From Candidatus Omnitrophota bacterium (GTDB lineage Bacteria > Omnitrophota > Gorgyraeia > Duberdicusellales > 4484-171), in contig JAQTUC010000003.1 of the NCBI GenBank assembly GCA_028710385.1, forward strand, positions 1 through 27,967: DNA of 27,967 nt. Direction: 5' to 3'. The translations under genes were made by a program, and so were the position numbers. Every line of letters begins with the position of its first letter. Position 1 is the stretch's first letter. The notes below the pieces were generated by a model, which ran no database searches, was not told the DNA's origin, and worked only from the letters and a program-made list of their open reading frames with translations. This document shows positions 6,538 through 13,699 of the stretch, one piece after another.

Positions 6538-6565
6538 ATTTTACGATTAACGTGTTAATTGTCAA
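6538..6565 (-). promoter_or_regulatory. Sigma70-type promoter of nfnAB with a palindrome in its spacer
   Basis: The minus strand has -35 TTGACA (6565-6560), a 16-base spacer and -10 TAAAAT (6543-6538). The spacer contains the palindrome ATTAAC-AC-GTTAAT (6559-6546), a plausible operator for a dimeric repressor. Initiation is expected near 6531. Confidence 0.75.
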
Positions 6566-6596
6566 GACAATAAATTCAAAAAAAATAAGCCCACGC

Positions 6597-7148
6597 CTAC
6601 TGTTCTTTTACGAATTTTTCTCCGTCCCATGCCCAGCTTTCCCAGTCAGTGCCGCGGGAAACAGCCGCACAATCCCTTCCTCCGTCAGCGTTTCTGGCTA
6701 CCCTGACACGGGGCACTGTCGTAAAGTCAGCCTCTATGTCGCAATTGCTGCTGGCCAGGAAAAGCTGCGACACTTTATCGTCCTGAAGCTTATATATAAC
6801 AAGATGCATGAAATTATTTGCCGTATCGTAATAGATAAGCATTTGTTTATAACCATCGCAGCCCATATCCGCAAATTCAACCTTGTTGAGCTGGCCTTTG
6901 ATTTTAAAGCTAAATACCTTAGGAGCGTCATTTCTTCTTGCCGGTTGCTTGGTAATCCGGATAAGAATATCGCCATAAGTTTCAAAACGATTCTCAACCT
7001 CAATTAATTCCGGGGCCCTGTCTCTGTCTAAATCCAGCTGGTAAGTTTGTATATTTTTTTGTTTTTCGTTTTTATTCTTATGAACAGTGAGGCAGCCTGC
7101 GAATAAAAAAAAGCTAAGGATTAATGAAATAAGTTTTACAATTCGCAT
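6597..7148 (-). CDS. Predicted lipoprotein of unknown function
   Basis: The start is chosen at the ATG at 7148, giving 183 aa. GGGGGAG lies just upstream, and this start places a lipoprotein signal peptide (MRIVKLISLILSFFLFAGC) at the very N-terminus, with lipobox FAGC. A longer reading to 7232 would overlap rph and bury the signal. The mature part is hydrophilic, with segments like DLDRDRAPELIEVENRFETY and a C-terminal SWAWDGEKFVKEQ. This resembles the beta-rich repeats in VCBS/FG-GAP-like or DUF-type surface proteins, but I do not recognise a family. It follows rph by 37 bases and probably shares its transcript. Confidence 0.8.
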   Translation of the reverse strand: MRIVKLISLILSFFLFAGCLTVHKNKNEKQKNIQTYQLDLDRDRAPELIEVENRFETYGDILIRITKQPARRNDAPKVFSFKIKGQLNKVEFADMGCDGYKQMLIYYDTANNFMHLVIYKLQDDKVSQLFLASSNCDIEADFTTVPRVRVARNADGGRDCAAVSRGTDWESWAWDGEKFVKEQ

Positions 7149-7185
7149 ATTTTCTCCCCCTTTTTGCCGGCCTAAACTAGGCATA

Positions 7186-7908
7186 TTAAATACCTGTGAG
7201 TATATCCTTAAAAAGATTTCTTTCCATATCAATTATCTGCTCTATCCCTGATTTTCCAAGGTCAAGCAGCGCGTTTAAATCGTCTTTTGAAAACGAACCG
7301 TGCTCGCCTGTTCCCTGTAATTCTATAAATTCCCCCGAAGATTTCATCACCATATTCATATCAACTTCCGCATCTGAATCTTCGGAAAAATTTAGATCAA
7401 GTATATATTTGCCTTTCCATATCCCGACACTTATAGCGCCAAGGAAATCAGTTACGCACGTTTTGCTTATGGTGCCTGCCTTAAACAATTTATGAAGGCA
7501 GTCGCAAAGAGCGCAAAAGCCGCCGACGATTGAAGAAACGCGTGTGCCTCCGTCAGCCTGTACGACATCGCAGTCTATATAGATTGTTCTCTCCCCGATA
7601 TTTCTTAAATCAACCACGCTCCTTAAAGACCTGCCGATTAAGCGCTGTATTTCAATGTTTCTTCCTGAGTTCCTGTCTCTTGGGATACGCACCTGCGTTG
7701 AGCGGGGCAGCATCCCGTATTCTGAAGTAACCCAGCCGGTTCCGGAATTACGCAGAAACAACGGCACGTTTCTGTCTATGGTTGCAGTACATATAACACG
7801 GGTTGAGCCGAATTCAATAAGGCATGACCCGTCGGCGTTTTTCATATAATTTCGTTCTATTTTTATTTTCCTAAGCTCTTCAAATCCTCTGCCGTCAATT
7901 CTTTTCAT
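7186..7908 (-). CDS. rph: Ribonuclease PH
   Basis: The 240-aa length is standard for RNase PH, the phosphate-dependent 3'-5' exonuclease that trims tRNA 3' ends. Recognisable blocks are GSTRVICTATID (about residues 33-44), TGWVTSEYGMLPRST, RNSGRNIEIQRLIGRSLRSV, the active-site region DCDVVQADGGTRVSSIVGGF and the C-terminal ELQGTGEHGSFSKDDL. The ATG at 7908 has AAAAGGAG upstream. It follows the membrane gene at 7958-8524 by 49 bases. Confidence 0.96.
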   Translation of the reverse strand: MKRIDGRGFEELRKIKIERNYMKNADGSCLIEFGSTRVICTATIDRNVPLFLRNSGTGWVTSEYGMLPRSTQVRIPRDRNSGRNIEIQRLIGRSLRSVVDLRNIGERTIYIDCDVVQADGGTRVSSIVGGFCALCDCLHKLFKAGTISKTCVTDFLGAISVGIWKGKYILDLNFSEDSDAEVDMNMVMKSSGEFIELQGTGEHGSFSKDDLNALLDLGKSGIEQIIDMERNLFKDILTGI

Positions 7909-7957
7909 ATTTTACTCCTTTTAAAAAAGTTATAATAAGAAATGCTGGTTTAAGAAC

Positions 7958-8524
7958 TTATTTTTTATCTTCAGGAAAAAAATCAGTAAGGGAAGAAAAC
8001 TGTTTTTTCTTGGCTGCGTCTTCACGCATAGAAAATTCCCTGTCATTTGTCCTGAAATACTTGTCTTTAAGGCCGAAATAATACATAGTGAATATCACCG
8101 CGTAAAAACCAAGTAACCCCAGGATATGCTTTGAATGTTCGGTTGTAAGAGTAAGTATAACGTCAGAGATGGCAAAAATAACAACGAAACCTATCGTCAC
8201 CATCTTTGCGTAAGATTTAATCTTTACCAGAATCATTCCAAGAAAAATATTTGCGGCTGCGAATAAAAAAATACCGGCTCTTAGAAGGAAACCATCCGCA
8301 AAAGATTTGGTTTCTTTAAGCAGGAACATAACGATAAGAGAAACTACGCCTACAGAAATATTAAGCACTGAAACGAGCAGAATACCAAGAGGAAGTTTCC
8401 TTTGCTTGGATTTTGCCGATAAATAAAAATTTACGCCAATAAACCCAAAAATCAGAAAAAACACCACGAAAGAGCCGAAATTAAGTAACGGTTTAACTAT
8501 GTTAAAGAAAAAGGCTGGGAGCAT
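7958..8524 (-). CDS. Predicted multi-pass membrane protein of unknown function
   Basis: The protein is 188 aa with about five hydrophobic segments, starting with MLPAFFFNIVKPLLNFGSFV and ending around AVIFTMYYFGL. A short charged cytoplasmic-looking tail follows (about residues 155-188, rich in K, R, D and E). I recognise no family. Its start is two bases after the fumarase beta stop codon, so translation is probably coupled. Confidence 0.75.
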   Translation of the reverse strand: MLPAFFFNIVKPLLNFGSFVVFFLIFGFIGVNFYLSAKSKQRKLPLGILLVSVLNISVGVVSLIVMFLLKETKSFADGFLLRAGIFLFAAANIFLGMILVKIKSYAKMVTIGFVVIFAISDVILTLTTEHSKHILGLLGFYAVIFTMYYFGLKDKYFRTNDREFSMREDAAKKKQFSSLTDFFPEDKK

Positions 8525-8526
8525 GG

Positions 8527-9069
8527 TTATTTCTCCAAATGTTTATACAAATCATTTCCCCTGCTGTCTATGGCAACAACAAGAGGAAAATCTCTAACCT
8601 TAAGCCTATAAACGGCCTCCGGTCCGAGCTCCTTAAAGCACACAATCTCCCTTGATAAAACTTTTTTGGCTAAAAGCGCTCCGCATCCTGCCGGCGCCGC
8701 GAAATAAACGCTCTTATGTTTTTTTATCAAATCGCGCACTGATTTTGACCTTCTGCCCTTGCCTATCATTGCGGCAACACCTGCCTTTAAGAGCGGCTCA
8801 ACAAATCTGTCCATGCGGCTTGAAGTAGTAGGCCCGCAGGACCCGATTATTTTTCCTTCCGGCGTTTCTGTAGGTCCGCAATAATAAATGATTTGATTAC
8901 TCAAATCAAACGGAAGTTTTTTATTTTTTTTGATAAGCTCAACTATTCTTTTGTGGGCCTGGTCCCTTGCGGTATAAAGATATCCGGAAAACAAAATCTC
9001 CTCCCCAGCCCTAAGCGTTAAAAGAGCACCGATGTCTTTTGCTCCAATTTTGCCTTTTGCCCTTCTCAT
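8527..9069 (-). CDS. fumB-like: Class I fumarate hydratase, beta (C-terminal) subunit
   Basis: The protein is 180 aa, typical of separate beta subunits. It carries YYCGPTETPEGKIIGSCGPT and TSSRMDRFVEPLLKAG, with the later FAAPAGCGALLAKKV and DSRGNDLYK, all conserved in the fumarase/tartrate dehydratase beta family. With the alpha subunit at 10251-11075 it would form an oxygen-sensitive [4Fe-4S] fumarase interconverting fumarate and malate. It overlaps efp by 4 bases (ATGA), so the two are translationally coupled. The alpha gene is two genes upstream rather than adjacent. L-tartrate dehydratase is an alternative assignment. Confidence 0.9.
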   Translation of the reverse strand: MRRAKGKIGAKDIGALLTLRAGEEILFSGYLYTARDQAHKRIVELIKKNKKLPFDLSNQIIYYCGPTETPEGKIIGSCGPTTSSRMDRFVEPLLKAGVAAMIGKGRRSKSVRDLIKKHKSVYFAAPAGCGALLAKKVLSREIVCFKELGPEAVYRLKVRDFPLVVAIDSRGNDLYKHLEK

Positions 9070-9620
9070 GCTCTTCCTACATACTCTCCGGTTGAGGTAT
9101 CTATGCGTATTACGTCTCCTTCCTTTATAAAAAGCGGAACATTAAGCTTGTAGCCGGTTTCAACGGTTATCTGTTTTCTTGCGGTCCCTTCAGTATCTCC
9201 CCTTAAGCCAACAGGGGCTTCCGTTACCGTAAGGTCAATCCTCGGCGGGAGCTCTATTGAAACGGGTTTATTGTTATAATAAAGGAATTTTATTTCTGAA
9301 TTTTCTTTTATATAATTTTTGGCATCTCCGACAGATTCTTCATTTAAGATAACCGTGTCATAGGTTTCCATATCCATAAAATGGTAACCGCTGTCATCGT
9401 GGTACAGATACTGTGCGTTTTGGGCCTCAAGCCTTGCTTCATTAACTTCATCGTCAGGATTATAACGCTGTTTTATAACGCGGCCGTCTTTTAGATTTTT
9501 AATATAGACCTGATAGCACGCCCTGTAATTGCCCGGCGTTCTGTGATCCATCTCAACAACTATGTAAAGATCGCCTTTTTCATCAATAACCGAACCCTTT
9601 CTCAATGCTGATGCCTTCAT
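9066..9620 (-). CDS. efp: Elongation factor P family protein with atypical tip loop
   Basis: The protein is 184 aa with the KOW-like N-domain, OB domain and the C-terminal signature KLNVPLFIKEGDVIRIDTST. EF-P relieves ribosome stalling at polyproline stretches. The loop that usually holds a modified Lys or Arg (PGKG in E. coli) reads TPGNYRA, with Asn31 at the modified position. This suggests an unmodified factor or a different modification. From memory, similar TPGN tips occur in PVC bacteria, which should be checked. The ATG at 9620 has GGAG upstream. It is embedded between the two fumarase genes. Confidence 0.9.
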   Translation of the reverse strand: MKASALRKGSVIDEKGDLYIVVEMDHRTPGNYRACYQVYIKNLKDGRVIKQRYNPDDEVNEARLEAQNAQYLYHDDSGYHFMDMETYDTVILNEESVGDAKNYIKENSEIKFLYYNNKPVSIELPPRIDLTVTEAPVGLRGDTEGTARKQITVETGYKLNVPLFIKEGDVIRIDTSTGEYVGRA

Positions 9621-9711
9621 TGCAGCCTCCGTAGTTTATCCGCCTTCGCCTTTTGTCCGGAAAGTAAAAAAGCAGCGGGCTTTTGCAGGATGTCACTATA
9701 TATAAGTATTA

Positions 9712-10239
9712 CTATTTCGTGTTCCATGTTTTTTGTTGTTTTACTCTTATTCCGTTTCGCTTTAGCCGCACGGGCGCCGGGGATTTGTCATTCTGAAAAT
9801 TCTTCCGTACTCCAGGCAAGGAAAAAATCACGCAATAAATAGACGGGAAAAGACAGATGCGTATAAATGTATCAAAAATCCAATACATCCTGCTTTCCCT
9901 GCTTATTATTATAAACAAAATCATAACGATAATACCAAATAAAATTATCGCGCACTGGAAAACAATAAATATTATCCTGGCAAAATTTTTTGACATTAGG
10001 ATAAGCACGCAAAGCGCAATTGTTGAAATTATAAAAGAAAAAAATAACTGCTGCGGCACAAGAGAAAGGTCCTGATAAAAACCCAAAGGAGAGATTACCA
10101 GGCTCTTTAAAAATGAAAAACGGACAGTATCGTCAACATGCAAAAGCGCGCGCCGGCTCACAGGAAACAAGAGCAGCAGATTTATAAAGAGCACAAACAA
10201 AGTAATTATTCTTGTTGTAAGGAACCATTTATTCTTCAT
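9712..10239 (-). CDS. Predicted four-segment membrane protein of unknown function
   Basis: The protein is 175 aa with about four hydrophobic stretches (IITLFVLFINLLLLFPV, FFSFIISTIALCVLILM, IIFIVFQCAIILFGIIVMIL and ICLFPSIYCVIFSLPG). A basic C-terminal tail is rich in Lys and Arg. I recognise no family. It starts 11 bases after the fumarase alpha stop codon. After it, 9621-9711 has no gene. That stretch contains a weak stem AAAAGC/GCTTTT followed by T, which could reduce read-through into efp. Confidence 0.72.
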   Translation of the reverse strand: MKNKWFLTTRIITLFVLFINLLLLFPVSRRALLHVDDTVRFSFLKSLVISPLGFYQDLSLVPQQLFFSFIISTIALCVLILMSKNFARIIFIVFQCAIILFGIIVMILFIIISRESRMYWIFDTFIRICLFPSIYCVIFSLPGVRKNFQNDKSPAPVRLKRNGIRVKQQKTWNTK

Positions 10240-10250
10240 TCTGGTATATC

Positions 10251-11075
10251 CTATAATGTTTTACTGGCGCTACGAAGCGCGTGGCAGCTTATGTTAATCC
10301 CCACAGGAAGGCCCGCTATGTGCGTTGCGGCAGTTTTTATTTTTACCGCCAAAACAGTTGTGCGGCCGCCCAACCCCATCGGCCCTATGCCTAAAGCGTT
10401 TATTTTTTTAAGCAGCCTTTCTTCAGTATTTTTTAAAAATCCGTCTTTACTGGGAAGATCCACTCTTCCAATCAGCGCTTTTTTTGCCAGAAGCAGCGCG
10501 TAATCAGAAGTGCCTCCGATTCCAATCCCCACTACAAAAGGAGGGCACGCTTCAGGCCCTGCTTTTTTAACGCTTTCAATAACAAAATCTTCAATTTCAG
10601 AAAAATCAGCAGTCGGATTAAACATCTTAAGCCGGGACTTATTTTCGCTTCCAAACCCCTTTGGGAATATAGTAATAGTTACGCCTTTTTTACCGGGATT
10701 AAACTCAACGTGCGTAATCACGCCTTTATACGAAGGGTGCTTGCGCAAAAGCGGCGAAACAGCAAAAGGCCGCAGATAATTCCTGCGATAAGCCGACGAA
10801 ACTTCCTGTTCAATATTTTTTATAACCTTACCGGATAGCGCTTCATTGCTGCCGGCTTCAATGAAAATTACAGGAAGGCCGGTATCCTGGCATATCGCAA
10901 GATTTTCTTTCTTCGCGATATCTGAATTTTCAAGAATCAGCCCCAGCGCTTTTTTTGCCTTTCTGTTTGTTTCAACAGCATAAGCTTTAGCCAGCAATTT
11001 CTTTACGTCTTTTCTTAGCGAAAAATTTGCTTCCTTAACCAGCGACTCAATATCGTGTTTTGAAAATTGTTTCAT
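10251..11075 (-). CDS. fumA-like: Class I fumarate hydratase, alpha (N-terminal) subunit
   Basis: The protein is 274 aa, the usual size of separate alpha subunits. Three cysteines expected to bind the [4Fe-4S] cluster are visible: Cys62 in ICQDTGLPV, Cys177 in PEACPPFVVGIGIGG and Cys264 in ISCHALRS. It works with the beta subunit at 8527-9069. Its start overlaps the queE stop by 4 bases. The assignment to fumarase rather than tartrate dehydratase rests on general resemblance. Confidence 0.9.
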   Translation of the reverse strand: MKQFSKHDIESLVKEANFSLRKDVKKLLAKAYAVETNRKAKKALGLILENSDIAKKENLAICQDTGLPVIFIEAGSNEALSGKVIKNIEQEVSSAYRRNYLRPFAVSPLLRKHPSYKGVITHVEFNPGKKGVTITIFPKGFGSENKSRLKMFNPTADFSEIEDFVIESVKKAGPEACPPFVVGIGIGGTSDYALLLAKKALIGRVDLPSKDGFLKNTEERLLKKINALGIGPMGLGGRTTVLAVKIKTAATHIAGLPVGINISCHALRSASKTL

Positions 11076-11737
11076 TTAACACCAAGTATTTTATGCAATT
11101 GGCACATAGTCCTTACATCTATATGCTCCCTTAGACAGATATCTGAAAGAAAGACAAGCTTTTCCGAAAGTAACTCCTCAAAAGGATTTTGCGGCTGAAG
11201 CACAAACGGCGTATCAGGCTTTATTCTTTTAATTATTCTTATAGACTCAATAATGTCTTCTCTTTCCGTGCCCTTGCCGATTACAGCCTTAACAAATACT
11301 TCTTTAGCTTTTGCAACCTCCAAAAACCGCTCATGTTCCTGCCAGAAATTTATCAATTTGGTTGAAGAGGGAAGTTTAAAATCCATTGAAACCACATCAA
11401 TATAGTCAATAACTTCTTTTAAGCTTTCATACATTATTCCGTTTGTTTCAAGATAAACTATTTTGCCCATGGCTTTCAGCTTTGCGCTTAAAATTTTTAC
11501 ATAATCAGCCTGCACAAGAGGCTCTCCTCCGGTTAAAGAAACAGAACCGCACTCGCCAAGAGAAACAATATCATCCAGTACTTCATTAACTGTTTTTTCG
11601 CTATAACCGGTTAGCTTTGTATCGCAAAACGAGCAATGAACATTGCAGCCATAAAACCGCACAAACACCTGCTCAACGCCCTGATAAACTCCTTCGCCCT
11701 GAATACTCTTAAAAATTTCTGAAATCTTTGCTTTCAT
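11072..11737 (-). CDS. queE: 7-carboxy-7-deazaguanine synthase (radical SAM), queuosine pathway
   Basis: The start is taken at the ATG at 11737 (221 aa), because family members begin near MKAKISEIFKSIQGEG. Upstream ATGs at 11746 and 11758 are in frame, and no clear ribosome binding site decides between them. The motif CNVHCSFC (Cys31, 35 and 38) binds the radical-SAM [4Fe-4S] cluster, and SVSLTGGEPLVQ is the SAM-binding GGE motif. The enzyme contracts 6-carboxy-tetrahydropterin to 7-carboxy-7-deazaguanine. It sits with queD and queC, completing the three steps from dihydroneopterin triphosphate to preQ0. Confidence 0.94.
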   Translation of the reverse strand: MKAKISEIFKSIQGEGVYQGVEQVFVRFYGCNVHCSFCDTKLTGYSEKTVNEVLDDIVSLGECGSVSLTGGEPLVQADYVKILSAKLKAMGKIVYLETNGIMYESLKEVIDYIDVVSMDFKLPSSTKLINFWQEHERFLEVAKAKEVFVKAVIGKGTEREDIIESIRIIKRIKPDTPFVLQPQNPFEELLSEKLVFLSDICLREHIDVRTMCQLHKILGVK

Positions 11738-11750
11738 ACTGTTCATTATT

Positions 11751-11822
11751 AGTAGCACGTATCACGTATCAGGTAACACGTCTTTTTAAAAACGTGTTAC
11801 GCGCCACTTGTTACGTGAGACA
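11751..11822. repeat. Intergenic palindromic repeat (ACGTATCACGTATC family), copy 1
   Basis: The plus strand contains CACGTATCACGTATCAGG and then TAACACGTC, closely matched by the minus strand of the copy at 23462-23546. The arms GTAACACGT and ACGTGTTAC are perfect complements around an A/T loop. The repeat spans the queC-queE junction, supplies the last codons of queC and reaches the first possible queE start. Confidence 0.75.
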
Positions 11823-12483
11823 TTTTTGCCAGCAACGGGTCTTCCATTCCAAGTTGACGAAATGCCTGAATGCGGAACCGGCAACTATCGCATTTGCCGC
11901 AGGGCGCTTTACCGCCCTTATAACACGACCAGGTATATTTAAACGGAACATTAAGCTTTAGCCCAAGCTCAATTATTTCTTTTTTACTTTTATGAAGCAA
12001 GGGGGTTTTGATTTTTATGCCTTTGCATTTTAAGCCTTCATTAATTGCCTCTTTAAAACTTTCTAAAAATTGCGGCCTGCAATCAGGGTAACCTGAATAA
12101 TCCTCTATGTGTGCTCCGATGAATATTGATTTTGCGCCTATGCTTTCCGCAAAGGAAGCAGCATAACTTAAAAAAATTATGTTTCTTCCCGAAACATACG
12201 TAAGCGGTATTTTTTTGCTCTTAAGGTTTCTGCCGGAAACTACTTTTATTTTTCTGTCGGTCAAGCTTGATTTAACCCAGCCTAACCCTATTTTTATAAC
12301 ATAATATTTTAGATTATTCAACGCCGCAATGCGCACGGCAGATTTTATCTCTTTCCTGTGCCGCTGGTTATAATCAAATATGAGGGCGGCAGGCTTATAA
12401 CCTTTGCTTTTGGCGTAGTACAAGGTAACAGCCGAATCAAGACCGCCGGATAAAAGTATAACGGCGTTTTTATTGACAGACAT
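11797..12483 (-). CDS. queC: 7-cyano-7-deazaguanine synthase
   Basis: The protein is 228 aa. The PP-loop SGGLDS at residues 12-17 binds ATP. Four cysteines (187, 195, 198 and 201, in CYKGGKAPCGKCDSC) form the zinc site. The enzyme converts 7-carboxy-7-deazaguanine to preQ0 with ATP and ammonia. It starts 9 bases after queD. The final residues (about HVTSGA) are encoded by the interspersed repeat at 11751-11822, so the natural C-terminus may have been altered by repeat insertion without touching the fold. Confidence 0.96.
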   Translation of the reverse strand: MSVNKNAVILLSGGLDSAVTLYYAKSKGYKPAALIFDYNQRHRKEIKSAVRIAALNNLKYYVIKIGLGWVKSSLTDRKIKVVSGRNLKSKKIPLTYVSGRNIIFLSYAASFAESIGAKSIFIGAHIEDYSGYPDCRPQFLESFKEAINEGLKCKGIKIKTPLLHKSKKEIIELGLKLNVPFKYTWSCYKGGKAPCGKCDSCRFRIQAFRQLGMEDPLLAKMSHVTSGA

Positions 12484-12492
12484 GGCAATTAT

Positions 12493-12864
12493 CTATACTG
12501 TTTCTTTATAAGAAGCGCAGGAATTATCCGTTTCCCACACGCTAACTTCTTCAAGCCTGGCTCTTTCCCTAAGCTCTGCTTTTAACTTGTTGAATATATG
12601 GCAGGCTATATTTTCAGAACTCGGGTTATTTTGAGCAAAATACGGCAGTTCATTTAGATGTTTATGGTCCAGCTCATCAAGGATTTTTCCGGTAATTTTT
12701 TTTAATTCGCCAAAGTCCACAACCATACCGCAGGAATCAAGCTTATCCGAAGAAATCAAGACCTCGACTTTCCAGTTGTGCCCATGAAGATTTTCGCATT
12801 TCCCCTGATATCCGCGCAAAAAATGCGCCGCGCTGAAGTTTGAAGTTATTTTTACCCTATACAT
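12493..12864 (-). CDS. queD: 6-carboxy-5,6,7,8-tetrahydropterin synthase
   Basis: The protein is 123 aa, normal for QueD. Zinc-binding histidines are His14 (FSAAHF), His27 and His29 (ENLHGHNW), and Cys23 is the expected catalytic cysteine. Further conserved parts are VVDFGELK, DHKHLNE and the C-terminal VWETDNS. It begins 13 bases after murI. There is no room for a preQ1 riboswitch in the gap, so the que genes appear to be expressed from the upstream transcript. Confidence 0.95.
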   Translation of the reverse strand: MYRVKITSNFSAAHFLRGYQGKCENLHGHNWKVEVLISSDKLDSCGMVVDFGELKKITGKILDELDHKHLNELPYFAQNNPSSENIACHIFNKLKAELRERARLEEVSVWETDNSCASYKETV

Positions 12865-12877
12865 AAGTCTATTTATA

Positions 12878-13681
12878 TTATTGCAGGTTATTTACAACTT
12901 TTGGCAAGGGTATCTCTCTTTTTAAAAACAATCTTGCAAGCCCCATAAAAGCTTTCGGCTCGTCGCTTACGTAAAATTCGCGCTTACCGGTTTTATTTTT
13001 GCTCAATTTCAGGATATTATTTTGCGCAAGTATTTCTTTGGCGTGTAATGCAACTTCAGTTGCCGAGTCAACGATATAAACCCCCTTAAGATACGAGGCA
13101 ATCTGTTTTTTCAAAAGCGGATAATGCGTGCAGCCTAAGATAATCACATCTGCTCCGGTAGATTTAAGGCTTTTTAGATACATTTCAACAACGCCGCGCG
13201 TAGTTTCACCCTCCAAAATCCCCTCTTCAACCAAAGGCACAAACAAAGGACAGGCTTTTGAATAAATTTTTGCTTTTTTTTCGTTCTTTAGGATTGCGTT
13301 TTCATAACTTTTACTGTTTATTGTTGACCTGGTCCCGACAACCGCGATTTTTTTATTTTTGGTTGCTTTAATTGCCTTGCGGGCACCGGCCTCAATAACG
13401 CCTATAAGAGGTACGCTGAACATTCCGGAAAGTGCATCAAGCGAAAGCGCTGATGCGGTGTTGCAGGCAACAACTATTATTTTTACTTTTTTCTTAAGCA
13501 GAAAAAGTATGCTTTCGGTGCTGAATTTTATTATCGTGGATTTTGATTTATTGCCATACGGAACCCTTGCTGTGTCTCCGAAATAAATGATATCCTCATC
13601 AGGCAGCAGCTTTTCTATTTCCTTAAAAACAGTGAGCCCACCTACTCCGGAATCGAAAATTCCTATTGCTTTGTTTTTCAT
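12878..13681 (-). CDS. murI: Glutamate racemase
   Basis: The 267-aa enzyme supplies D-glutamate for peptidoglycan. The catalytic pair is Cys73 (VACNTAS) and Cys184 (GCTHYPLL). The N-terminal IGIFDSGVGGLTVFKE and FGDTARVPYG are standard. It follows the amidase gene by 18 bases, linking two cell-wall genes. Confidence 0.96.
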   Translation of the reverse strand: MKNKAIGIFDSGVGGLTVFKEIEKLLPDEDIIYFGDTARVPYGNKSKSTIIKFSTESILFLLKKKVKIIVVACNTASALSLDALSGMFSVPLIGVIEAGARKAIKATKNKKIAVVGTRSTINSKSYENAILKNEKKAKIYSKACPLFVPLVEEGILEGETTRGVVEMYLKSLKSTGADVIILGCTHYPLLKKQIASYLKGVYIVDSATEVALHAKEILAQNNILKLSKNKTGKREFYVSDEPKAFMGLARLFLKREIPLPKVVNNLQ

Positions 13682-13699
13682 AATTAAATTGCTCTATAG

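Noticed and set aside
6575..6600. Terminator after the lipoprotein gene
   Set aside because: An AGGC/GCTT stem of four pairs (one G-T) precedes a run of T, but it is too weak to call with confidence.
12865..12877. A preQ1 riboswitch before queD
   Set aside because: The gap between murI and queD is only 13 bases, and no preQ1-type pseudoknot sequence is seen upstream of the que genes.
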